This document shows positions 10,310 to 23,066 of a DNA stretch of 64,000 nucleotides, in pieces; position 1 is the first letter of the stretch, and each line of letters opens with the position of its first letter. Under the pieces are notes generated by a model. The model was not told where the DNA came from. It made no database searches and saw nothing but the letters and a program-made list of their open reading frames with translations. This DNA comes from Cherax quadricarinatus (Eukaryota > Arthropoda > Malacostraca > Decapoda > Parastacidae): contig NW_027196924.1 in the NCBI RefSeq assembly GCF_038502225.1, forward strand, positions 1-64,000, written 5' to 3'. Made by a program: the position numbers and the translations under genes.

Positions 10310-11023
10310 GACCTGGGAGTGATCATGTCGGAGGATCTCACCTTCAAGGACCATAACATTGTATCAATCGCATCTGCTAGAAAAATGACAGGATGGATAA
10401 TGAGAACCTTCAAAACTAGGGAGGCCAAGCCCATGATGACACTCTTCAGGTCACTTGTTCTATCTAGGCTGGAATATTGCTGCACACTAACAGCACCTTT
10501 CAAGGCAGGTGAAATTGCTGACCTAGAAAATGTACAGAGAACCTTCACGGCGCGCATAACGGAGATAAAACACCTCAATTACTGGGAGCGCTTGAGGTTC
10601 TTGAACCTGTATTCCCTGGAACGCAGGCGGGAGAGATACATGATTATATACACCTGGAAAATCCTAGAGGGACTAGTACCGAACTTGCACACGAAAATCA
10701 CTCACTACGAAAGCAAAAGACTTGGCAGGCGATGCAACATCCCCCCAATGAAAAGCAGGGGTGTCACTAGCACGTTAAGAGACCATACAATAAGTGTCAG
10801 GGGCCCGAGACTGTTCAACTGCCTCCCAGCATACATAAGGGGGATTACCAACAGACCCCTGGCAGTCTTCAAGCTGGCACTGGACAAGCACCTAAAGTCG
10901 GTTCCTGACCAGCCGGGCTGTGCCTCGTACGTTGGTTTGCGTGCAGCCAGCAGCAACAGCCTGGTTGATCAGGCTCTGATCCACCAGGAGGCCTGGCCAC
11001 GGACCGGGCCGCGGGGGCGTTGA
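10310..11023 (+). pseudogene. P1 ORF2 remnant: C-terminal part of a CR1-like reverse transcriptase
   Basis: From DLGVIMSEDLTFKDH onward the frame is nearly identical to the C-terminal 240 residues of the P2 copy at 60876-63467. It covers the region after the RT catalytic motifs and the conserved C-terminal tail ending TGPRGR. The endonuclease and catalytic RT domains are lost in the deletion that joins ORF1 to this segment. The stop is TGA at 11021-11023. Differences from P2 are a few residues only, for example CNIPP versus CTIPP and PAYIR versus PAHIR, so both copies are recent. Confidence 0.88.
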
Positions 11024-11053
11024 CCCCCGGAACTCTCTCCAGGTAAATTCCAG
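11024..11053 (+). other. 3' untranslated end of P1
   Basis: A 30-bp GC-rich tail ends in ccaggtaaattccaggta, two partial copies of an 11-bp terminal repeat. It runs straight into the GTAT microsatellite. The same terminal repeat closes copy P2 at 60840-60861 on the minus strand. Confidence 0.75.
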
Positions 11054-11268
<215 letters not shown>

Positions 11269-11535
11269 GATAACTGTAGTGTAATGAAGACTTGTCAGTG
11301 GTCAGTATTAACCATTATAAGGTAATGAGTCTGTTAGGTCTGAGACCTAACAGAGAGGACCAGCTCCAGGATGTTTGTTCAGGAGACAATCAGAACAGAT
11401 CAGCACTACTGTGATGATGTGCAGCATTTAACATGCTTCCGTTTCACTCTTGTGTGACCGAAAATTAGTACCGTCTTGTGATACATTACTTCTGAGGTCG
11501 TTGTCACCTGCAGAACCTACACTAAGGTTGTGTAC

Positions 11536-14500
11536 GACACTAGCTTCACCAGGTCCAGCCTGACTGATGTACTGAAGGACACTAGCTTCACCAGGTCCAT
11601 CCTGACTAATGTACTGAAGGACACTAGCTTCACCAGGTCCATCCTGACTAATGTACTGAAGGACACTAGCTTCACCAGGTCCATCCTGACTAATGTACTG
11701 AAGGACACTAGCTTCACCAGGTCCATCCTGACTAATGTACTGAAGGACACTAGCTTCACCAGGTCCACCCTGACTAATGTACTGAAGGACACTAGCTTCA
11801 CCAGGTCCAGCCTGACTAATGTACTGAAGGACACTAGCTTCACCAGGTCCATCCTGACTAATGTACTGAAGGACACTAGCTTCACCAGGTCCATCCTGAC
11901 TAATGTACTGAAGGACACTAGCTTCACCAGGTCCAGCCTGACTAATGTACTGAAGGACACTAGCTTCACCAGGTCCATCCTGACTAATGTACTGAAGGAC
12001 ACTAGCTTCACCAGGTCCATCCTGACTAATGTACTGAAGGACACTAGCTTCACCAGGTCCATCCTGACTAATGTACTGAAGGACACTAGCTTCACCAGGT
12101 CCAGCCTGACTAATGTACTGAAGGACACTAGCTTCACCAGGTCCATCCTGACTAATGTACTGAAGGACACTAGCTTCACCAGGTCCAGCCTGACTAATGT
12201 ACTGAAGGACACTAGCTTCACCAGGTCCATCCTGACTAATGTACTGAAGGACACTAGCTTCACCAGGTCCATCCTGACTAATGTACTGAAGGACACTAGC
12301 TTCACCAGGTCCACCCTGACTAATGTACTGAAGGACACTAGCTTCACCAGGTCCAGCCTGACTAATGTACTGAAGGACACTAGCTTCACCAGGTCCATCC
12401 TGACTAATGTACTGAAGGACACTAGCTTCACCAGGTCCATCCTGACTAATGTACTGAAGGACACTAGCTTCACCAGGTCCAGCCTGACTAATGTACTGAA
12501 GGACACTAGCTTCACCAGGTCCATCCTGACTAATGTACTGAAGGACACTAGCTTCACCAGGTCCATCCTGACTAATGTACTGAAGGACACTAGCTTCACC
12601 AGGTCCATCCTGACTAATGTACTGAAGGACACTAGCTTCACCAGGTCCAGCCTGACTAATGTACTGAAGGACACTAGCTTCACCAGGTCCAGCCTGACTA
12701 ATGTACTGAAGGACACTAGCTTCACCAGGTCCATCCTGACTAATGTACTGAAGGACAGTTGCTTCACCAGGTCCAGCCTGACTAATGTACTGAAGGACAG
12801 TTGCTTCACCAGGTCCAGCCTGACTAATGTACTGAAGGACACTAGCTTCACCAGGTCCATCCTGACTAATGTACTGAAGGACACTAGCTTCACCAGGTCC
12901 ACCCTGACTAATGTACTGAAGGACACTAGCTTCACCAGGTCCATCCTGACTAATGTACTGAAGGACACTAGCTTCACCAGGTCCATCCTGACTAATGTAC
13001 TGAAGGACACTAGCTTCACCAGGTCCAGCCTGACTAATGTACTGAAGGACACTAGCTTCACCAGGTCCATCCTGACTAATGTACTGAAGGACACTAGCTT
13101 CACCAGGTCCAGCCTGACTAATGTACTGAAGGACACTAGCTTCACCAGGTCCATCCTGACTAATGTACTGAAGGACACTAGCTTCACCAGGTCCATCCTG
13201 ACTAATGTACTGAAGGACACTAGCTTCACCAGGTCCAGCCTGACTAATGTACTGAAGGACAGTTGCTTCACCAGGTCCATCCTGACTAATGTACTGAAGG
13301 ACACTAGCTTCACCAGGTCCATCCTGACTAATGTACTGAAGGACACTAGCTTCACTAGGTCCAGCCTGACTAATGTACTGAAGGACACTAGCTTCACCAG
13401 GTCCATCCTGACTAATGTACTGAAGGACACTAGCTTCACCAGGTCCATCCTGACTAATGTACTGAAGGACACTAGCTTCACTAGGTCCAGCCTGACTAAT
13501 GTACTGAAGGACACTAGCTTCACCAGGTCCATCCTGACTAATATACTGAAGGACACTAGCTTCACCAGGTCCATCCTGACTAATGTACTGAAGGACACTA
13601 GCTTCACTAGGTCCAGCCTGACTAATGTACTGAAGGACACTAGCTTCACCAGGTCCATCCTGACTAATGTACTGAAGGACACTAGCTTCACCAGGTCCAT
13701 CCTGACTAATGTACTGAAGGACACTAGCTTCACCAGGTCCAGCCTGACTAATATACTGAAGGACACTAGCTTCACCAGGTCCAGCCTGACTAATATACTG
13801 AAGGACACTAGCTTCACCAGGTCCACCCTGACTAATGTACTGAAGGACACTAGCTTCACCAGGTCCAGCCTGACTAATGTACTGAAGGACAGTTGCTTCA
13901 CCAGGTCCATCCTGACTAATGTACTGAAGGACACTAGCTTCACCAGGTCCATCCTGACTAATGTACTGAAGGACACTAGCTTCACCAGGTCCATCCTGAC
14001 TAATGTACTGAAGGACACTAGCTTCACCAGGTCCATCCTGACTAATGTACTGAAGGACACTAGCTTCACCAGGTCCATCCTGACTAATGTACTGAAGGAC
14101 ACTAGCTTCACCAGGTCCAGCCTGACTAATATACTGAAGGACACTAGCTTCACCAGGTCCATCCTGACTAATGTACTGAAGGACACTAGCTTCACTAGGT
14201 CCAGCCTGACTAATGTACTGAAGGACACTAGCTTCACCAGGTCCATCCTGACTAATGTACTGAAGGACACTAGCTTCACCAGGTCCATCCTGACTAATGT
14301 ACTGAAGGACACTAGCTTCACCAGGTCCATCCTGACTAATGTACTGAAGGACACTAGCTTCACCAGGTCCAGCCTGACTAATGTACTGAAGGACACTAGC
14401 TTCACCAGGTCCATCCTGACTAATGTACTGAAGGACACTAGCTTCACCAGGTCCATCCTGACTAATGTACTGAAGGACACTAGCTTCACCAGGTCCATCC

Positions 14501-17500
14501 TGACTAATGTACTGAAGGACACTAGCTTCACCAGGTCCATCCTGACTAATGTACTGAAGGACACTAGCTTCACCAGGTCCATCCTGACTAATGTACTGAA
14601 GGACACTAGCTTCACCAGGTCCATCCTGACTAATGTACTGAAGGACACTAGCTTCACCAGGTCCATCCTGACTAATGTACTGAAGGACACTAGCTTCACC
14701 AGGTCCATCCTGACTAATGTACTGAAGGACACTAGCTTCACTAGGTCCAGCCTGACTAATGTACTGAAGGACACTAGCTTCACCAGGTCCAGCCTGACTA
14801 ATGTACTGAAGGACACTAGCTTCACCAGGTCCATCCTGACTAATGTACTGAAGGACACTAGCTTCACCAGGTCCATCCTGACTAATGTACTGAAGGACAC
14901 TAGCTTCACCAGGTCCATCCTGACTAATGTACTGAAGGACACTAGCTTCACCAGGTCCATCCTGACTAATGTACTGAAGGACACTAGCTTCACCAGGTCC
15001 AGCCTGACTAATGTACTGAAGGACACTAGCTTCACCAGGTCCATCCTGACTAATGTACTGAAGGACACTAGCTTCACCAGGTCCAGCCTGACTAATGTAC
15101 TGAAGGACACTAGCTTCACCAGGTCCATCCTGACTAATGTACTGAAGGACACTAGCTTCACCAGGTCCATCCTGACTAATGTACTGAAGGACACTAGCTT
15201 CACTAGGTCCAGCCTGACTAATGTACTGAAGGACACTAGCTTCACCAGGTCCATCCTGACTAATATACTGAAGGACACTAGCTTCACCAGGTCCATCCTG
15301 ACTAATGTACTGAAGGACACTAGCTTCACTAGGTCCAGCCTGACTAATGTACTGAAGGACACTAGCTTCACCAGGTCCATCCTGACTAATGTACTGAAGG
15401 ACACTAGCTTCACCAGGTCCATCCTGACTAATGTACTGAAGGACACTAGCTTCACCAGGTCCAGCCTGACTAATATACTGAAGGACACTAGCTTCACCAG
15501 GTCCAGCCTGACTAATGTACTGAAGGACACTAGCTTCACCAGGTCCAGCCTGACTAATATACTGAAGGACACTAGCTTCACCAGGTCCAGCCTGACTAAT
15601 GTACTGAAGGACACTAGCTTCACCAGGTCCATCCTGACTAATGTACTGAAGGACACTAGCTTCACCAGGTCCACCCTGACTAATGTACTGAAGGACACTA
15701 GCTTCACCAGGTCCATCCTGACTAATGTACTGAAGGACACTAGCTTCACCAGGTCCAGCCTGACTAATGTACTGAAGGACACTAGCTTCACCAGGTCCAG
15801 CCTGACTAATGTACTGAAGGACACTAGCTTCACCAGGTCCAGCCTGACTAATGTACTGAAGGACACTAGCTTCACCAGGTCCAGCCTGACTAATGTACTG
15901 AAGGACACTAGCTTCACCAGGTCCATCCTGACTAATGTACTGAAGGACACTAGCTTCACCAGGTCCAGCCTGACTAATGTACTGAAGGACACTAGCTTCA
16001 CCAGGTCCATCCTGACTAATGTACTGAAGGACACTAGCTTCACCAGGTCCAGCCTGACTAATGTACTGAAGGACACTAGCTTCACCAGGTCCATCCTGAC
16101 TAATGTACTGAAGGACACTAGCTTCACCAGGTCCAGCCTGACTAATGTACTGAAGGACACTAGCTTCACCAGGTCCATCCTGACTAATGTACTGAAGGAC
16201 AGTTGCTTCACCAGGTCCAGCCTGACTAATGTACTGAAGGACACTAGCTTCACTAGGTCCAGCCTGACTAATGTACTGAAGGACACTAGCTTCACCAGGT
16301 CCATCCTGACTAATGTACTGAAGGACACTAGCTTCACCAGGTCCATCCTGACTAATGTACTGAAGGACACTAGCTTCACCAGGTCCATCCTGACTAATGT
16401 ACTGAAGGACACTAGCTTCACCAGGTCCAGCCTGACTAATGTACTGAAGGACACTAGCTTCACCAGGTCCAGCCTGACTAATGTACTGAAGGACACTAGC
16501 TTCACCAGGTCCAGCCTGACTAATGTACTGAAGGACACTAGCTTCACCAGGTCCATCCTGACTAATGTACTGAAGGACACTAGCTTCACCAGGTCCAGCC
16601 TGACTAATGTACTGAAGGACACTAGCTTCACCAGGTCCAGCCTGACTAATGTACTGAAGGACACTAGCTTCACCAGGTCCAGCCTGACTAATGTACTGAA
16701 GGACACTAGCTTCACCAGGTCCATCCTGACTAATGTACTGAAGGACACTAGCTTCACCAGGTCCAGCCTGACTAATGTACTGAAGGACACTAGCTTCACC
16801 AGGTCCATCCTGACTAATGTACTGAAGGACACTAGCTTCACCAGGTCCATCCTGACTAATGTACTGAAGGACACTAGCTTCACCAGGTCCACCCTGACTA
16901 ATGTACTGAAGGACACTAGCTTCACCAGGTCCACCCTGACTAATGTACTGAAGGACACTAGCTTCACCAGGTCCACCCTGACTAATGTACTGAAGGACAC
17001 TAGCTTCACCAGGTCCATCCTGACTAATGTACTGAAGGACACTAGCTTCACCAGGTCCATCCTGACTAATGTACTGAAGGACACTAGCTTCACCAGGTCC
17101 ATCCTGACTAATGTACTGAAGGACACTAGCTTCACCAGGTCCATCCTGACTAATGTACTGAAGGACACTAGCTTCACCAGGTCCAGCCTGACTAATGTAC
17201 TGAAGGACACTAGCTTCACCAGGTCCATCCTGACTAATGTACTGAAGGACACTAGCTTCACCAGGTCCATCCTGACTAATGTACTGAAGGACACTAGCTT
17301 CACCAGGTCCATCCTGACTAATGTACTGAAGGACACTAGCTTCACCAGGTCCAGCCTGACTAATGTACTGAAGGACAGTTGCTTCACCAGGTCCATCCTG
17401 ACTAATGTACTGAAGGACACTAGCTTCACCAGGTCCAGCCTGACTAATGTACTGAAGGACACTAGCTTCACCAGGTCCAGCCTGACTAATGTACTGAAGG

Positions 17501-18501
17501 ACACTAGCTTCACCAGGTCCAGCCTGACTAATGTACTGAAGGACACTAGCTTCACCAGGTCCAGCCTGACTAATGTACTGAAGGACACTAGCTTCACCAG
17601 GTCCACCCTGACTAATGTACTGAAGGACACTAGCTTCACCAGGTCCATCCTGACTAATGTACTGAAGGACACTAGCTTCACCAGGTCCAGCCTGACTAAT
17701 GTACTGAAGGACACTAGCTTCACCAGGTCCATCCTGACTAATGTACTGAAGGACACTAGCTTCACCAGGTCCAGCCTGACTAATGTACTGAAGGACACTA
17801 GCTTCACCAGGTCCAGCCTGACTAATGTACTGAAGGACACTAGCTTCACCAGGTCCAGCCTGACTAATGTACTGAAGGACACTAGCTTCACCAGGTCCAT
17901 CCTGACTAATGTACTGAAGGACACTAGCTTCACCAGGTCCAACCTGACTAATGTACTGAAGGACACTAGCTTCACCAGGTCCACCCTGACTAATGTACTG
18001 AAGGACACTAGCTTCACCAGGTCCAGCCTGACTAATGTACTGAAGGACACTAGCTTCACCAGGTCCAGCCTGACTAATGTACTGAAGGACAGTTGCTTCT
18101 CCAGGTCCAGCCTGACTAATGTACTGAAGGACACTAGCTTCACCAGGTCCACCCTGACTAATGTACTGAAGGACACTAGCTTCACCAGGTCCACCCTGAC
18201 TAATGTACTGAAGGACACTAGCTTCACCAGGTCCAGCCTGACTAATGTACTGAAGGACACTAGCTTCACCAGGTCCAGCCTGACTAATGTACTGAAGGAC
18301 ACTAGCTTCACCAGGTCCAGCCTGACTAATGTACTGAAGGACACTAGCTTCACCAGGTCCACCCTGACTAATGTACTGAAGGACACTAGCTTCACCAGGT
18401 CCAGCCTGACTAATGTACTGAAGGACACTAGCTTCACCAGGTCCAGCCTGACTAATGTACTGAAGGACACTAGCTTCACCAGGTCCAGCCTGACTAACGT
18501 C
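11536..18501. repeat. 42-bp minisatellite, about 166 units
   Basis: Unit starts fall every 42 bp (11536, 11578 and so on); the last unit stops short of its final six bases. The unit contains gacactagcttcaccaggtc and tgactaatgtactgaag. Variation is concentrated at one position after ggtcca (g, t, c or rarely a), in an act-agc to agt-tgc block, an acc/act change and gta/ata. Because 42 is a multiple of three and the consensus lacks stops in one frame per strand, both strands show open frames above 2,300 codons. There is no ATG at the head of the plus-strand frame. The variable sites are mainly non-synonymous in either frame. I therefore treat it as non-coding tandem DNA. Confidence 0.95.
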
Positions 18502-20078
18502 AAACGAACTACCACATCAGCCTTGGAACAGTTTCTCCAGCAAACTTTTTAAAAATAATTCCACACAATTTTCAGAGATGCAGGGCGATATGAGTCAAGT
18601 TCCGGCTATAAGTGAGGCGATCGAGTGTTTCTCTATTTCACAAGTGTTGAGTCACGACCTCTGATGGCCACTTTAGCGGGGCTTACACTTAAGTTCCTTC
18701 TAAGTGCATACCACTTCCGCAGCCCCCCCCACTCGCACCCCTGACCTGCTACTGTAAGGCCCCATGAAGCGGCCCATTAGTGCATGGCCCCGTGCAGCGG
18801 CCCATTAATGCAGGGCCCCACGCAGCGGCCCACAAGTACACGGCCTCATGCAGTGCCTCCCTTGTAAGTTCCTCCCCCTGGTAGCACCACCCCTTTCATG
18901 GTGGCACTGCTCACTGCCCTGGTGGCCCCTCTGACCCCCTAGTGAACTTCACCGCTGCGGGCAAGGTCTTCCAGTGAAGCTGCGAGAGACTTGGCAAGGC
19001 ATCAATGCAACGCACTCTGGCTGCTTCTAAGTCTGAGAACCTAGTTGCCAGCCTCGCGGGTGTCGACCGTAAAGGACGTGGATCATATGTGCCTCTTTTG
19101 CTGGGGAAGAAGAAGGAGGCCTCCACTGGTGCTCTAGTTGTGAGGGTATACAATACACGAGCGTGCTGACCCACCACCACCAGGGAATGTGAACACAAAA
19201 TATGATGCACCACCCACTCACCCTGTGCCAACACTCTTTCATCACCCCACCAGAGAGAAAACCCACATATGCCACATACAGACATATTCATAAATGATTC
19301 CTTCAAACTTTGTGTACCACATTACAGAATAAGTATACCTTTTTATCCATTTATAACAGACGGGGTGGCAGGAGACGTGGAATGTTTGTACGGCCCCACA
19401 GAGAAATCCAATAATTTTATCTCGAAGTATTTTTGTATCTTATTCAAGGCTATGAGTCCCCACAATTCACACTAGAAGTAGACTCTATCTACCTATAATA
19501 TATTATATAGACGTATAGATGAGTGGCTGCAATTTATCCCAAAATTAGACGATGTTTCTCTATGACTTTCGTGGCGTGATAATAACTCAGGACTGAAGGA
19601 AATGTCTGCCAATGTTCGTCTCTAATTTGCGGTTTAGTTCCGAATCGTTGCAGCCACAATATTGTGACTTACGTCCTCATGGATGGGAAGAATCTCGAAA
19701 ATATTAGAGGTAAGGGATCCTATAAATAAAACCAAACTAGAATAGAATATCAAAGAATTGTAGGAGGAACAATTAAGACAGAAGTGGTGTGTCAATACTG
19801 CTCTAAGATACAACAAGAAACAGAAATACAATACCACAACACACTGCAGAAAGCAGCATCTCTGGAATTCAAAACAAGGAACAATGAATATAATAATTAC
19901 AAGGAACAAGGAATAAATATAATAATTGTAGTACATATAAACAGCCTGCAGCAGCCCTGGCCAACAACACATTGATTCACTTGTGTTGTTTAAGTGAAGA
20001 TGAGAATCTGATAAAATTAAGATTTTGATAACTTATTTGAGGAATTTATTTGTTATAATACAACCTGTTACTGAGCAT
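18502..20078. other. Unassigned sequence between two minisatellites
   Basis: Apart from the GC-rich 28-bp repeat at 18758-18865, about 1.5 kb shows no recognisable gene or mobile element. Open frames here are at most about 130 codons, overlap one another and lack familiar motifs. Confidence 0.5.
18758..18865. repeat. 28-bp GC-rich tandem repeat, about 3.8 units
   Basis: Units start at 18758, 18786, 18814 and 18842, each beginning ggcc(c/t)ca or ggccccgtg and containing gcagcggccca. The units have diverged by several bases. Confidence 0.8.
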
Positions 20079-21621
20079 TAACGAGGCTGTAGTCCAACAA
20101 AATACGACTAACGAGGCTGTAGTGTAACAAAATACGACTAACGAGGCTGTAGTGGAACAAAATACGACTAACGAGGCTGTAGTGTAACAAAATACGACTA
20201 ACGAGGCTGTATTGGAACAAAATACGACTAACGAGGCTGTAGTGGAACAAAATACGACTAACGAGGCTGTAGTGGAACAAAATACGACTAACGAGGCTGT
20301 AGTGTAACAAAATACGACTAACGAGGCTGTAGTGTAACAAAATACGACTAACGAGGCTGTAGTGTAACAAAATACGACTAACGAGGCTGTAGTGTAACAA
20401 AATACGACTAACGAGGCTGTAGTGTAACAAAATACGACTAACGAGGCTGTAGTGTAACAAAATACGACTAACGAGGCTGTAGTGTAACAAAATACGACTA
20501 ACGAGGCTGTAGTGTAACAAAATACGACTAACGAGGCTGTAGTGTAACAAAATACGACTAACGAGGCTGTAGTGTAACAAAATACGACTAACGAGGCTGT
20601 AGTGTAACAAAATACGACTAACGAGGCTGTAGTGTAACAAAATACGACTAACGAGGCTGTAGTGGAACAAAATACGACTAACGAGGCTGTAGTGGAACAA
20701 AATACGACTAACGAGGCTGTAGTGGAACAAAATACGACTAACGAGGCTGTAGTGTAACAAAATACGACTAACGAGGCTGTAGTGTAACAAAATACGACTA
20801 ACGAGGCTGTAGTGTAACAAAATACGACTAACGAGGCTGTAGTGGAACAAAATACGACTAACGAGGCTGTAGTGGAACAAAATACGACTAACGAGGCTGT
20901 AGTGGAACAAAATACGACTAACGAGGCTGTAGTGGAACAAAATACGACTAACGAGGCTGTAGTGCAACAAAATATGACTAACGAGGCTGTAGTGTAACAA
21001 AATACGACTAACGAGGCTGTAGTGCAACAAAAGATGACTAACGAGGCTGTAGTGTAACAAAATACGACTAACGAGGCTGTAGTGGAACAAAATACGACTA
21101 ACGAGGCTGTAGTCCAACAAAATACGACTAACGAGGCTGAAGTCCAACAAAATACGACTAACGAGGCTGAAGTCCAACAAAAGATGACTAACGAGGCTGA
21201 AGTCCAACAAAAGATAACTAACGAGGCTGATGTCCAACAAAATACGACTAACGAGGCTGAAGTCCAACAAAAGATGACTAACGAGGCCGTAGTGCAACAA
21301 AAGATGACTAACGAGGCTGAAGTCCAACAAAAGATGACTAACGAGGCTGTAGCGCAACAAAAGATGACTAACGAGGCTGTAGTACAACAAAAGATGGCTA
21401 ACGAGGCTGTAGTGGAACAAAATACGACTAACGAGGCTGTAGTGGAACAAAATACGACTAACGAGGCTGTAGTGGAACAAAATACGACTAACGAGGCTGT
21501 GGTGGAACAAAATACGACTAACGAGGCTGTAGTGGAACAAAATACGACTAACGAGCCTGCAGTGGAACAAAATATGACTAACGAGGCTGCAGTGGAACAA
21601 AATACGACTAACGAGGCTGTT
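20079..21621. repeat. 30-bp minisatellite, about 51 units
   Basis: The unit is aatacgactaacgaggctgt followed by agtggaacaa, in exact 30-bp register. Left units mostly carry gtgtaacaa, whose TAA closes the plus frame. Right units carry gtccaacaa, gtgcaacaa or gtggaacaa, so the plus frame is open only over the last 19 units. The minus strand is open across almost the whole array. Codon-level constraint is not apparent. The word tgttactga occurs at both edges of the array (20070 and 21619). Confidence 0.95.
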
Positions 21622-21771
21622 ACTGAACTGACCAACAAAATTCCTCACTGATGAGAACTATTCATTTAACAAGACACAGAAGAAACAACTGTAACGAGGG
21701 ACAGGAGGAAGAACACCTGTGTCACTACCTGAGGTAATAATAACTGCAAAATAACTCGTATGATCCCCGGT

Positions 21772-22972
21772 AGTGACAGCAGAAAGACAAGAGAGAGAGG
21801 GGTGGATGGATTGCATTTTCTTGGACTGCAAGAAGGGGTTTGACAGTTCCATACAAGAGATTAGTGCAAAAACTGGAGGACCAAGCAGGGATAACAGGGA
21901 AGGCACTACAATGGATCAGGGAATACTTGTCAGGAAGACAGCAGCGAGTCATGGTACGTGGCGAGGTGTCAGAGTGGGCACCTGTGACCAGCGGGGTCCC
22001 ACAGGGGTCAGTCCTAGGACCAGTGCTGTTTCTGGTATTTGTGAACGACATGACGGAAGGAATAGACTCCGAAGTGTCCCTGTTTGCAGATGACGTGAAG
22101 TTGATGAGAAGAATTCATTCGATCGAAGACCAGGCAGAACTACAAAGGGATCTGGACAGGCTGCAGACCTGGTCCAGCAATTGGCTCCTGGAGTTCAACC
22201 CCACCAAGTGCAAAGTCATGAAGATTGGGGAAGGGCAAAGAAGACCGCAGACGGAGTACAGTCTAGGGGGCCAGAGACTACAAACCTCACTCAAGGAAAA
22301 AGATCTTGGGGTGAGTATAACACCAGGCACATCTCCTGAAGCGCACATCAACCAAATAACTGCTGCAGCATATGGGCGCCTAGCAAACCTCAGAACAGCA
22401 TTCCGACATCTTAATAAGGAATCGTTCAGGACCCTGTACACCGTGTACGTTAGGCCCATATTGGAGTATGCGGCACCAGTTTGGAACCCACACCTAGCCA
22501 AGCACGTAAAGAAACTAGAGAAAGTGCAAAGGTTTGCAACAAGACTAGTCCCAGAGCTAAGAGGTATGTCCTACGAGGAGAGGTTAAGGGAAATCAACCT
22601 GACGACACTGGAGGACAGGAGAGATAGGGGGGACATGATAACGACATACAAAATACTGAGAGGAATTGACAAGGTGGACAAAGACAGGATGTTCCAGAGA
22701 TGGGACACAGTAACAAGGGGACACAGTTGGAAGTTGAAGACACAGATGAATCACAGGGATGTTAGGAAGTATTTCTTCAGCCACAGACTAGTGAGGAAGT
22801 GGAATAGTTTGGGAAGCTATGTAGTGGAGGCAGGATCCATACATAGCTTTAAGCAGAGGTATGATGAACCACACGTTTCAGGGAGAGTGACCAAGTAGCG
22901 GCCAGTGAAGAGGTTGGGCCAGGAGCTAGGATTCGACCCCTGCAACCTCAACTAGGTAAATACAACTAGGTG

Positions 22973-22975
<3 letters not shown>
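21772..22975 (+). pseudogene. Family A copy A1: 5'-truncated CR1-like RT
   Basis: Similarity to copy A3 begins abruptly near 21772 inside the RT domain. A two-base loss near 21841 in the segment encoding the first catalytic aspartate breaks the frame. After that the frame is open to 22898 and carries [11 protein letters not shown], the FADD catalytic motif near 22083 and the C-terminal YEERLREI and KYFFSHR regions. It is nearly base-identical to A3, so the two share a very recent source. The 3' end carries two 14-bp terminal repeats, one with gtaaatac instead of gtgagtac, then (AC)n. Sequence 21622-21771 before it is unassigned. Confidence 0.9.

Positions 22976-23065
<90 letters not shown>
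22976..23065. repeat. (AC)n microsatellite between copies A1 and A2
   Basis: A 90-bp pure AC run starts at the last base pair of the A1 terminal repeat and ends at the 5' truncation point of A2. Confidence 0.98.

Positions 23066-23066
<1 letters not shown>

Noticed and set aside
11530..18552. Giant 2,340-codon repetitive protein (KDTSFTRSILTNVL type)
   Set aside because: No ATG at the head, an equally long frame on the other strand, and mostly non-synonymous variation. A stop-free 42-bp unit explains it.
18911..19306. Minus-strand frame of 131 codons
   Set aside because: No motif, two overlapping alternatives, and no support for coding.
20046..21648. Repetitive proteins of about 530 codons on the minus strand
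   Set aside because: Two different overlapping frames are both open because the 30-bp unit lacks stops in them. No protein features.
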